From contig JAVBOJ010000032.1 in assembly GCA_031550755.1 (NCBI GenBank), positions 1 through 13,994 of the forward strand: DNA of 13,994 nt. Reading direction: 5' to 3'. Below the pieces are notes generated by a model. The model was not told the DNA's origin. It saw only the letters and a program-made list of their open reading frames with translations, and did no database searches. Positions 1 through 5,218 of this stretch are shown piece after piece. The DNA comes from JAVBOJ01 sp031550755 (GTDB lineage Bacteria; Bacillota; Clostridia; Oscillospirales; UBA929). Position 1 is the first letter of the stretch. Every line of letters begins with the position of its first letter. Position numbers and translations under genes: made by a program.

Positions 1-429
1 ATGCCCAAACGCGTGAAATACCGCCGTGTGCATCGTGGCCGCATGAAAGGGAAAGCCTTGCGCGGCAACACGATCAGCCACGGAGAGTACGGGCTTGTCG
101 CCATGGATCCCGCTTGGATCACGTCCAATCAGATCGAGGCCGCCCGTATCGCCATGACCCGCTACATCAAGCGTGGCGGTCAGGTGTGGATCAAAATATT
201 CCCCGACAAGCCGGTCACCGAAAAACCCGCCGAAACCCGCATGGGTTCCGGTAAAGGTTCTCCCGAGTATTGGGTGGCGGTGGTCAAGCCCGGCCGCGTC
301 CTGTTTGAGATTGCGGGCGTGGAAGAAGAGGTGGCCCGCGAGGCCATGCGTCTGGCCGCTTACAAATTGCCCATCAAGTGCAAATTTGCCAAGCGCGAAG
401 ACCTCGAAAAAGCGACAGGCGGTGAGTAG
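1..429 (+). CDS. rplP: 50S ribosomal protein L16 (5' end probably cut by window edge)
   Basis: L16 binds 23S rRNA near the A site and is needed for late 50S assembly and peptidyl-transferase architecture. The 142 residues visible match the family end to end: the basic PKRVKYRRVHRGRMKG start, the central IEAARIAMTRYIKRGGQVWIK segment split over residues 41-66, and the MGSGKGSPEYWVAVVKPG glycine-rich loop. Family members usually begin M-L-x-P-K-R, so the ATG at position 1 is most likely codon 3 (MLMPKR...) and the true start lies about two codons outside the window. It ends with TAG four bases before the rpmC start, so it is cotranscribed with the genes that follow. Identity is certain; only the start is in doubt. 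Confidence 0.97.
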   Translation: MPKRVKYRRVHRGRMKGKALRGNTISHGEYGLVAMDPAWITSNQIEAARIAMTRYIKRGGQVWIKIFPDKPVTEKPAETRMGSGKGSPEYWVAVVKPGRVLFEIAGVEEEVAREAMRLAAYKLPIKCKFAKREDLEKATGGE

Positions 430-433
430 TAGC

Positions 434-640
434 ATGAAAGCCAATGAATTGCGCGATATGACCGAGCCGGAACTCCAGCGCAAACTGGTCGACCTGAAAA
501 AAGACCTGTTCAATTTGCGCTTGCAGCACGCTACCAACCAGCTCGACAATCCCATCCGCATCAAGGATGTCAAACGGGACATCGCCCGGGTCAAGACCAT
601 TCTGCGCGAGGAAGAACTGAAGGAGGCTGTGAACAAATGA
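434..640 (+). CDS. rpmC: 50S ribosomal protein L29
   Basis: L29 (68 aa) sits at the exit of the 50S peptide tunnel beside L23, near the trigger factor and SRP docking site. The sequence has the family's helical hairpin: an N-terminal KANELRDMTEPELQRKL helix, the signature LFNLRLQHATNQLDNP turn, and a second basic helix with DVKRDIARVKTILRE. ATG 434 was chosen because it follows the rplP stop after four bases and gives the standard MKA-ELR start; the frame is open further upstream, but only as a shadow of rplP. Its stop shares the ATGA at 637-640 with rpsQ, which implies translational coupling. Confidence 0.97.
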   Translation: MKANELRDMTEPELQRKLVDLKKDLFNLRLQHATNQLDNPIRIKDVKRDIARVKTILREEELKEAVNK

Positions 641-909
641 ATGAGCAAGCGCAAGCCACACGTGCCTTCCGGAAGACTCGCGTCGGGGTCGTAGTGTCCG
701 ACAAAATGGATAAAACCATAGTGGTGGCCATCGCCGACCGCGTGCGCCATCCGCTGTATAAGAAAATCGTCAAGCAGACCTACAAGCTCAAGGCGCACGA
801 TGAAAACAACGAGTGCCGCGTGGGCGACCGCGTCAAGGTCATGGAAACCCGGCCGCTCTCCAAGGAGAAACGCTGGCGCCTGGTCGAGATCGTGGAGAAG
901 GCCAAGTAA
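637..909 (+). CDS. rpsQ: 30S ribosomal protein S17
   Basis: S17 (90 aa) is a primary 16S rRNA-binding OB-fold protein of the 30S body. The core RKTRVGVVVSDKMDKTIVV, the HPLYKKIVKQTYKLKAHDE stretch and the GDRVKVMETRPLSKEKRWRLV end are all present at the expected spacing. The start ATG overlaps the rpmC stop by ATGA. The first ten residues (MNEQAQATRA) are variable in the family. The stop is 13 bases before rplN, and a TAAGGAGG that includes the stop codon provides the rplN ribosome-binding site. Confidence 0.97.
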   Translation: MNEQAQATRAFRKTRVGVVVSDKMDKTIVVAIADRVRHPLYKKIVKQTYKLKAHDENNECRVGDRVKVMETRPLSKEKRWRLVEIVEKAK

Positions 910-922
910 GGAGGAAGTTCTC

Positions 923-1291
923 ATGGTTCAACAGGAGTCCATGCTCCGGGTGGCCGACAATACCGGCGCCAAGGAAATTAAATGCATCCGCGTACTGGGC
1001 GGTTCGTCCCGCCGCTACGGCAACATCGGCGACGTCATCGTCGCTTCGGTGCGCAAAGCGACACCCGGCGGCGTCGTCAAAAAAGGCGAGGTCGTCAAGG
1101 CCGTTATCGTGCGCTCCTCTTTCGGTGTGCGCCGTGCCGACGGTACCTATCTTCGGTTCGACGACAACGCCGCGGTGATTATCCGCGACGACAAAAACCC
1201 CAAGGGCACCCGTATTTTTGGGCCGGTGGCCCGCGAGCTGCGCGACAAGGATTATATGAAGATTCTCTCTCTGGCACCCGAGGTCCTTTAA
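923..1291 (+). CDS. rplN: 50S ribosomal protein L14
   Basis: L14 (122 aa) contacts 23S rRNA and takes part in the intersubunit bridge with 16S helix 14; it is also the docking site for RsfS. The protein starts MVQQESMLRVADNTGAKE, the standard L14 opening, and contains the GGSSRRYGNIGDVIVASV and FDDNAAVIIRDDKNPKGTRIFGPVARELR segments expected in the family (quoted across residues 25-43 and 83-112). ATG 923 follows an AAGGAGG site with 8 bases of spacing. The gene is followed by a 154-nt gap, unusual within this cluster, that starts with an AT-rich hairpin. Confidence 0.97.
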   Translation: MVQQESMLRVADNTGAKEIKCIRVLGGSSRRYGNIGDVIVASVRKATPGGVVKKGEVVKAVIVRSSFGVRRADGTYLRFDDNAAVIIRDDKNPKGTRIFGPVARELRDKDYMKILSLAPEVL

Positions 1292-1294
1292 ACA

Positions 1295-1388
1295 TCTATT
1301 TGAAATGTTGAGACATTTCAAATAGAGTTTAGCACAAGGATGTTTTTTGACCGGAATGAATCCGGGCAAAAAACGAAGGATTTACGGG
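1295..1388 (+). promoter_or_regulatory. repeated structured RNA element, copy 1 (rplN-rplX gap)
   Basis: Two hairpins lie in the transcript between rplN and rplX. Hairpin 1 (1295-1326) is a perfect 14-bp AT-rich stem with the loop TGAG, starting three bases after the rplN stop. After a 10-nt linker comes AGGAT (1337-1341), then hairpin 2: arms 1342-1355 and 1361-1374, 13 base pairs around one A-G mismatch (1350/1366), loop ATGAA. It is followed by GAAGGATTTACGGG (1375-1388). The 52 nt from 1337 to 1388 align gap-free with 6557-6608, with six compensatory base-pair changes, so RNA structure rather than primary sequence is kept. There is no U-run for termination. Function is unknown; placement suggests control of rplX and following genes or an mRNA processing site. 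Confidence 0.8.
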
Positions 1389-1410
1389 GGCTGCGACCAT
1401 GGAAAGTTTT

Positions 1411-1439
1411 CCTCATCTCCCAGCGGAGATAACAGGAGG
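1411..1439 (+). promoter_or_regulatory. possible rplX Shine-Dalgarno sequestering hairpin
   Basis: A 6-bp hairpin with arms ATCTCC (1415-1420) and GGAGAT (1425-1430) and loop CAGC lies just before the rplX ribosome-binding site AGGAGG (1434-1439). CCTC at 1411-1414 can extend the same stack by pairing GAGG at 1436-1439 across a 5-nt bulge, which would cover the Shine-Dalgarno sequence. CC of the same CCTC can instead pair GGAA at 1401-1404. The pairings are short, so this is a hypothesis only. Confidence 0.35.
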
Positions 1440-1445
1440 TTAGTT

Positions 1446-1763
1446 ATGAACAATTTGCATGTACGCAAAGGCGATACGGTGGTTGTGCTGTCCGGCAAGG
1501 ACAAGGGCAAGCAGGGCAAAGTGATTTCCACCAGCCCCAGCGACGGCCTTGTTGTGGTCGAGGGCGTCAATATCGTCACCCGCCATCAGAAACCCCGCCG
1601 GAAGACCGATCCCGGCGGCATCTTAAAGCATGAAGCCGGTCTGCGCGCCTGTAAGGTCATGCGCGTTTGCCCCCGTTGCAAGAAACCTACCCGCGCCGCC
1701 ATGCAGATTTTGGGCGACGGTTCCCGTGCCCGCGTCTGCAAAAAATGCGGCGACATCATTTGA
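1446..1763 (+). CDS. rplX: 50S ribosomal protein L24
   Basis: L24 (105 aa) is an early 50S assembly initiator that binds the 5' domain of 23S rRNA and lies near the tunnel exit. The KOW motif is clear at residues 7-33 (RKGDTVVVLSGKDKGKQGKV), followed by VEGVNIVTRHQKP and the C-terminal CPRC...CKKC pairs (Cys75, 78, 98, 101) of the zinc-type Gram-positive form. ATG 1446 is preceded by AGGAGG at 1434-1439. The open frame extends upstream to about 1347, but that stretch has no L24 similarity and overlaps the structured RNA, so it is not part of the gene. Its leader carries copy 1 of the repeated RNA element. Confidence 0.97.
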   Translation: MNNLHVRKGDTVVVLSGKDKGKQGKVISTSPSDGLVVVEGVNIVTRHQKPRRKTDPGGILKHEAGLRACKVMRVCPRCKKPTRAAMQILGDGSRARVCKKCGDII

Positions 1764-1783
1764 CGAAGGAGGGCGGGTTTTTT

Positions 1784-2329
1784 ATGGCACGGATGAAAGA
1801 TCGCTATAACAAGGAAATTGCCCCGGCGCTCATGAAAAAATTCTCCTATAAGAGTCCGATGCAAATTCCCCGTCTGGATAAAATCATCGTCAATGTCGGC
1901 TGCGGTGACGCCCGCGACAATGCCAAGGTGCTCGACGCCGTGGTGGCCGATATTTCCAAAATCACCGGCCAGAAGGCCGTGGTCACCCGGGCCAAAAAGT
2001 CGGTGGCCAACTTCAAAGTCCGTGAGGGAATGCCGGTCGGCGTCAAGGTCACCCTGCGCGCTTCGCATATGTGGGAGTTCCTTGACCGTCTGCTCAACGT
2101 GGCGCTGCCGCGCGTGCGCGACTTCCGCGGCATCAACCCCAACTCCTTTGACGGCCGCGGAAACTATGCCCTGGGTCTCAAGGAACAGCTGATTTTCCCC
2201 GAGATCGAGTACGACAAAATCGACAAGATCCGCGGGATGGATATCATCATCTGCACCACCGCGCAAACAGACGAAGAGGCCAGAGAGCTGCTGACCCTGA
2301 TGGGCGCGCCCTTTGCCAAAGCCAACTAA
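1784..2329 (+). CDS. rplE: 50S ribosomal protein L5
   Basis: L5 (181 aa) binds 5S rRNA and forms the central protuberance and an intersubunit bridge with S13. Family landmarks are in order: RYNKEIAPALMKKF near the N terminus, IPRLDKIIVNVG, ITGQKAVVTRAKKSVANFK, REGMPVGVKVTLR, RDFRGINPNSFDGRGNYALG and GMDIIICTTA near the end. ATG 1784 has AAGGAGGG 8-15 bases upstream and gives the usual length (about 179-181). The gap to rplX is only 20 nt; I see no hairpin there resembling the S8 translational operator that overlaps the rplE start in Escherichia coli. Confidence 0.97.
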   Translation: MARMKDRYNKEIAPALMKKFSYKSPMQIPRLDKIIVNVGCGDARDNAKVLDAVVADISKITGQKAVVTRAKKSVANFKVREGMPVGVKVTLRASHMWEFLDRLLNVALPRVRDFRGINPNSFDGRGNYALGLKEQLIFPEIEYDKIDKIRGMDIIICTTAQTDEEARELLTLMGAPFAKAN

Positions 2330-2345
2330 AGGAGGAGAATGAACG

Positions 2346-2531
2346 ATGGCCAAGAAATCGATGATCCTAAAACAGCAGCGGCCCGCCAAGTTCTCCACCC
2401 GGGCCTATACCCGCTGCCGCATCTGCGGGCGTCCGCACGCCTATCTGCGCGACTACGGCGTCTGCCGCATCTGCTTCCGGGAGCTTGCCTACAAGGGTCA
2501 GATTCCCGGCGTGCGCAAAGCCAGCTGGTAA
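2346..2531 (+). CDS. rpsZ: 30S ribosomal protein S14, zinc-binding type Z
   Basis: S14 (61 aa) belongs to the head of the 30S subunit near S3 and S10. This is the short zinc-ribbon (C+) form: Cys24-x2-Cys27 and Cys40-x2-Cys43, with the signature RCRICGRPHAYLRDYGVCRIC. The C terminus GQIPGVRKASW is the invariant family end. ATG 2346 is used; an ATG at 2339 is in another frame. A GGAGG at 2331-2335 is the ribosome-binding site. The gene is followed by a 101-nt gap with a predicted RNA structure before rpsH. Confidence 0.97.
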   Translation: MAKKSMILKQQRPAKFSTRAYTRCRICGRPHAYLRDYGVCRICFRELAYKGQIPGVRKASW

Positions 2532-2552
2532 TTTCGCGGTTCCCATGATTAT

Positions 2553-2627
2553 AGGTAGGGCGGAACAGGTTCCCGTATCAGCGGGAAAACCGGCCAGCCC
2601 GTAATACCTCTCGCCATTAAGGAGGTA
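2553..2627 (+). promoter_or_regulatory. structured leader of rpsH with alternative Shine-Dalgarno pairing
   Basis: The rpsZ-rpsH gap can fold into one long hairpin: AGGTA (2553-2557) with TACCT (2605-2609), GGGC (2558-2561) with GCCC (2597-2600), GG with CC (2568-2569/2590-2591), and TTCCCG (2570-2575) with CGGGAA (2582-2587) around the loop TATCAG. The strand TACCTC (2605-2610) can instead pair with GAGGTA (2622-2627), which contains the rpsH Shine-Dalgarno sequence. The two states exclude each other, so the upstream AGGTA would act as an anti-sequester. Pairings are seen in the sequence; the switch is inference. Confidence 0.55.
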
Positions 2628-2632
2628 AAACT

Positions 2633-3031
2633 ATGCACATCACCGATCCCGTGGCCGATATGCTGACCCGCATCCGCAACGCAAACGCCGCGCGGCATGA
2701 CACGGTCGATATCCCGGCCTCCAACATGAAAAAAGCCATTGCCGACATCCTGCTGGAAGAGGGCTACATCAAAAACGTCCAGCATATCAATGACGGCGGC
2801 CAGGGCATCCTGCGCCTCACCCTCAAGTATGTGGGCGGCAAGGAAAAAACCATCACCGGTCTTCGCCGGGTTTCCAAGCCCGGACTGCGCGTCTACGTTG
2901 GAAGCAATGATATGCCCAAAGTCCTGCGCGGACTGGGTATCGCCATCGTTTCCACCTCCCGGGGCATTATGACGGACAAGCGCGCGCGCGCCGAACATGT
3001 GGGCGGCGAAGTGCTGGCCTTTGTCTGGTAG
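2633..3031 (+). CDS. rpsH: 30S ribosomal protein S8
   Basis: S8 (132 aa) binds helix 21 of 16S rRNA early in 30S assembly, and in well-studied bacteria represses the spc operon by binding its mRNA. The protein starts MHITDPVADMLTRIRNAN, has the IPASNMKKAIADILLEEGYI segment, and ends with the signature GGLGIAIVSTSRGIMTD-type motif (here RGLGIAIVSTSRGIMTD) and GGEVLAFVW. ATG 2633 lies 7 bases after AAGGAGG. Its 101-nt leader can form two mutually exclusive structures, one hiding the ribosome-binding site, so translation of this gene may be regulated. Confidence 0.97.
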   Translation: MHITDPVADMLTRIRNANAARHDTVDIPASNMKKAIADILLEEGYIKNVQHINDGGQGILRLTLKYVGGKEKTITGLRRVSKPGLRVYVGSNDMPKVLRGLGIAIVSTSRGIMTDKRARAEHVGGEVLAFVW

Positions 3032-3045
3032 GAGGAGGAAGAAAG

Positions 3046-3597
3046 ATGTCGAGAATTGGCAGAATGCCGGTCAAGCTGGCCTCCGGTGTGGACATCAGCG
3101 TCGAAGCCGGCAATTTGGTCACCGTCAAGGGCCCCAAGGGCACTTTGACCCAAAACCTGCACCCCGATATGACCCTTGAGCGCGACGACGCCGGGGTTTG
3201 GCATGTGCAACGCCCCACCGAGCAGAAGCGCCACAAAGCCTTGCACGGGCTCACCCGTACCCTGCTCAACAACATGGTGGTCGGCGTGACCGACGGCTTT
3301 AAAAAGGAACTGGACGTTAACGGCGTCGGTTACCGCGCCCAGAAACAGGGCAATCAGCTCGTCATGAACTTGGGGTATTCCCATCAGGTCATCATGGAGG
3401 AGATCGACGGCATCACCGTTGAGGTTCCCAGCCCCAACAAGGTCATCATTCGGGGCTGTGACAAGCAAAAAGTGGGTCAGTTTGCCGCCGAAGTTCGCGA
3501 GAAACGCCCGCCCGAACCCTACAAAGGCAAGGGCATCAAATATGTCGACGAGGTCGTCCGCCGCAAAGAAGGCAAGACGGGCGCCAAAAAGAAATAA
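3046..3597 (+). CDS. rplF: 50S ribosomal protein L6
   Basis: L6 (183 aa) has two repeated domains and binds 23S helix 97 near the sarcin-ricin loop and factor-binding site. The start MSRIGRMPVKL and the KGPKGTL motif mark the first domain. GVGYRAQKQGNQLVMNLGYSH and the C-terminal GQFAAEVREKRPPEPYKGKG-I-KY signature mark the second. ATG 3046 follows GGAGGAGG with close spacing and the rpsH stop is 14 bases upstream. Length is normal. Confidence 0.97.
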   Translation: MSRIGRMPVKLASGVDISVEAGNLVTVKGPKGTLTQNLHPDMTLERDDAGVWHVQRPTEQKRHKALHGLTRTLLNNMVVGVTDGFKKELDVNGVGYRAQKQGNQLVMNLGYSHQVIMEEIDGITVEVPSPNKVIIRGCDKQKVGQFAAEVREKRPPEPYKGKGIKYVDEVVRRKEGKTGAKKK

Positions 3598-3609
3598 GGA
3601 GGTGCGCAC

Positions 3610-3969
3610 ATGGTTTCCAGACCCAATACCAAGGCCAAACGGCTCCGGCGGCATAAGCGCGTGCGCGCCGCCATCTCGGGCACAGCGCAGCGCCCCCGCC
3701 TCAACGTCTTCCGCAGCCTGAACCACATTTACGCCCAGATCATCGACGATGTCACCGGCCACACCCTCGTGGCGGCGTCCTCGCAGGACAAGGGATTTTC
3801 CGGTTCCGGCGGCAACAGGGAAGGCGCCAAAAAAGTGGGGCAGGCGCTTGCCGAGCGCGCCAAAGCCAAAAACATCACGACGGTCGTGTTTGACCGCGGC
3901 GGATATCTTTACCATGGTCGCGTGCAAGCGCTGGCCGAAGGCGCCCGTGAGGGCGGCCTTACATTCTAG
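3610..3969 (+). CDS. rplR: 50S ribosomal protein L18
   Basis: L18 (119 aa) binds 5S rRNA with L5 and carries it into the central protuberance. Seen here are the basic N terminus KAKRLRRHKRVRAAISGTAQRPRLNVFRS (across residues 8-36), the NHIYAQIIDD strand, and the C-terminal VVFDRGGYLYHGRVQALAEGAREGGL block that is diagnostic for the family. ATG 3610 follows AAGGAGG with a short gap; the rplF stop lies 12 bases upstream. Confidence 0.97.
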   Translation: MVSRPNTKAKRLRRHKRVRAAISGTAQRPRLNVFRSLNHIYAQIIDDVTGHTLVAASSQDKGFSGSGGNREGAKKVGQALAERAKAKNITTVVFDRGGYLYHGRVQALAEGAREGGLTF

Positions 3970-3987
3970 GCCGGGAGGAGAAGACAA

Positions 3988-4491
3988 ATGGTACAGAAAT
4001 TGGATCCGCAGGCCGTGGAAATCAAGGAAAAAGTGGTTGCGTTAAACCGCGTTTCCAAAACGGTCAAGGGCGGTCGCATCTTTAAATTCTCGGCGCTGGT
4101 CGTCGTCGGCGACGGAGCCGGCACCGTGGGCTTCGGCCTCGGCAAAGCCTCCGAGGTGCCCGATGCCATCCGTAAGGGCATTGAAGACGCCAAAAAGAAC
4201 ATGGTCAAGGTCAATCTCAAGGGTACCACCATTCCCCATGAGACGGTGGGCGTCTTCGGCGCCGGCCGCGTCATCCTGAAGCCCGCCGCGCCCGGTACCG
4301 GCGTTATTGCCGGCGGCCCGGTGCGCGCCGTCATGGAAATGGCCGGCATCCGCGATGTCCGTACCAAATCTCTGCGTTCCAACAATCCGCAGAATGTGGT
4401 CACGGCTGCTATGCAGGCTCTCAAATCCCTGAAAAGCCTGGAGGAGGTCGCGCGGCTGCGCGGTCGCAATCCGAGCCAAATCATCGGGTAA
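3988..4491 (+). CDS. rpsE: 30S ribosomal protein S5
   Basis: S5 (167 aa) lies at the 30S mRNA entry channel, takes part in mRNA unwinding and decoding fidelity, and is the site of spectinomycin-resistance changes. The double-stranded RNA-binding-like N domain shows VALNRVSKTVKGGRIFKFSA and VVGDGAGTVGFGLGKA with the loop that contacts spectinomycin. The C domain has GAGRVILKPAAPGTGVIAGG and RSNNPQNVVTAAMQAL. ATG 3988 follows GGGAGGAG. The stop is 14 bases before rpmD. Confidence 0.97.
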   Translation: MVQKLDPQAVEIKEKVVALNRVSKTVKGGRIFKFSALVVVGDGAGTVGFGLGKASEVPDAIRKGIEDAKKNMVKVNLKGTTIPHETVGVFGAGRVILKPAAPGTGVIAGGPVRAVMEMAGIRDVRTKSLRSNNPQNVVTAAMQALKSLKSLEEVARLRGRNPSQIIG

Positions 4492-4505
4492 GGAGGAACG
4501 AAACA

Positions 4506-4688
4506 ATGGCCAACCTGCAAATCAAGCTGACCCGCAGCCTGACCGGCTGCCTGAAGAAACAAATCGCCACGGCGCATTCGCTGGGCCTCAAACGCGTTGG
4601 CAATGTTACCCTTCAGCCCGACACGCCGCCCACCCGGGGCAAGCTCAGGGTGATCGCTCATCTGATCCAAGTGACCGAACAGGCCTAA
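4506..4688 (+). CDS. rpmD: 50S ribosomal protein L30
   Basis: L30 (60 aa) is a small peripheral 50S protein, optional in some bacteria. It has the family core KLTRSLTGCLKKQIATAHSLGLKRVG and the VTLQPDTPPTRGKLRVIAHLIQV end. The start has AAGGAGG 6-12 bases upstream. A hairpin (4675-4703) spans its stop codon and an 87-nt gap to rplO follows. Confidence 0.96.
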   Translation: MANLQIKLTRSLTGCLKKQIATAHSLGLKRVGNVTLQPDTPPTRGKLRVIAHLIQVTEQA

Positions 4689-4703
4689 GCAGCCTCTGTT
4701 TGG
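4675..4703 (+). promoter_or_regulatory. hairpin spanning the rpmD stop codon
   Basis: CCGAACA (4675-4681) pairs with TGTTTGG (4697-4703), including one G-U, and GGC (4682-4684) pairs with GCC (4692-4694), with a 2-nt bulge and the loop CTAAGCA. The rpmD TAA (4686-4688) falls in the loop. No U-run follows, so it is not an intrinsic terminator; an mRNA-stability or processing role is possible. The remaining 4704-4775 shows no strong structure or promoter, only a GAGGAGG ribosome-binding site for rplO. Confidence 0.45.
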
Positions 4704-4775
4704 ATGATAACGTAGAGTTCTTACTTCTGTATTTCGAGAAATTGCTCAGGGATACGGACGAGGAGGTAGGAAAAC

Positions 4776-5216
4776 ATGAAACTCCATGAATTGGCTCCGG
4801 CCGAAGGTTCGGTCAAAAAAGGGTGGCGCGTTGGACGCGGCACCGGTTCCGGCAACGGGAAAACCAGTGGCAAGGGCCACAAAGGTGCCAAGGCCCGTTC
4901 GGGTTATTCCCACAAATGGGGCTTTGAAGGCGGCCAGATGCCGCTTGCGCGCCGTCTGCCCAAGAGAGGCTTTGTCAATATTTTTGCCAAACCTCTGACC
5001 GCTGTCAACCTCTCCATTTTTGACGGTTTTGCCGACGGCGAAACGGTCTCCTTGGAGACGCTGTGCGACCGCGGACTGGTCAAATCCTGCCCGTACGGCC
5101 TCAAAGTGCTGGCCAAAGGGGAGCTGAAACACAAAGTCACCATTCAGGCCAACGCCTTCTCGGCGCAGGCTCTGACCAAAATCGAATCCGCGGGGGGAAA
5201 GGCTGAGGTGGTGTAG
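4776..5216 (+). CDS. rplO: 50S ribosomal protein L15
   Basis: L15 (146 aa) is a late assembly protein that threads into 23S domain II. It has the canonical start MKLHELAPAEGSVKKGWRVGRG, the extended glycine- and basic-rich region GSGNGKTSGKGHKGAKARSG, the FEGGQMPLARRLPKRGF motif, and the C-terminal VLAKGELKHKVTIQANAFSAQAL...GGKAEVV signature. ATG 4776 has GAGGAGG 9-15 bases upstream. The stop TAG is two bases before the secY start. Confidence 0.97.
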   Translation: MKLHELAPAEGSVKKGWRVGRGTGSGNGKTSGKGHKGAKARSGYSHKWGFEGGQMPLARRLPKRGFVNIFAKPLTAVNLSIFDGFADGETVSLETLCDRGLVKSCPYGLKVLAKGELKHKVTIQANAFSAQALTKIESAGGKAEVV

Positions 5217-5218
5217 CC

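Noticed and set aside
1300..1328. Promoter-like TTGAAA with 17-nt spacer to TAGAGT in the rplN-rplX gap
   Set aside because: The -10 matches only four of six bases, both parts lie in a perfect palindrome, and copy 2 keeps the TTGAAA hairpin without any -10. An RNA hairpin explains it better.
1332..1343. GCACAAGGATGT resembles the CsrA-binding consensus
   Set aside because: Copy 2 shares only the GGAT core (CAGGATAT), the GGA is not in a hairpin loop, and nothing in the window shows that CsrA exists here.
1340..1432. 30-codon open frame starting ATG inside RNA element copy 1, with a similar frame in copy 2 (shared E, Q and KDLR residues)
   Set aside because: Differences between the copies are not concentrated in third codon positions (about 3, 6 and 6 at positions 1, 2, 3), copy 2 lacks ATG at the same place, and no properly spaced ribosome-binding site exists. 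The shared residues follow from the conserved RNA flanks.
1347..1445. N-terminal extension of rplX in the same frame
   Set aside because: No similarity to L24, it crosses the structured RNA, and ATG 1446 has a good ribosome-binding site and gives normal length.
1764..1783. Possible S8 operator at the rplX-rplE junction, as in Escherichia coli
   Set aside because: The gap is 20 nt with only a ribosome-binding site and a T-run; no bulged hairpin like the S8 site is visible.
4704..4775. Third copy of the repeated RNA element in the rpmD-rplO gap (GGGATACGGA)
   Set aside because: No stem of the right layout and no RTGAA loop; only a short similarity to the ACGG end.
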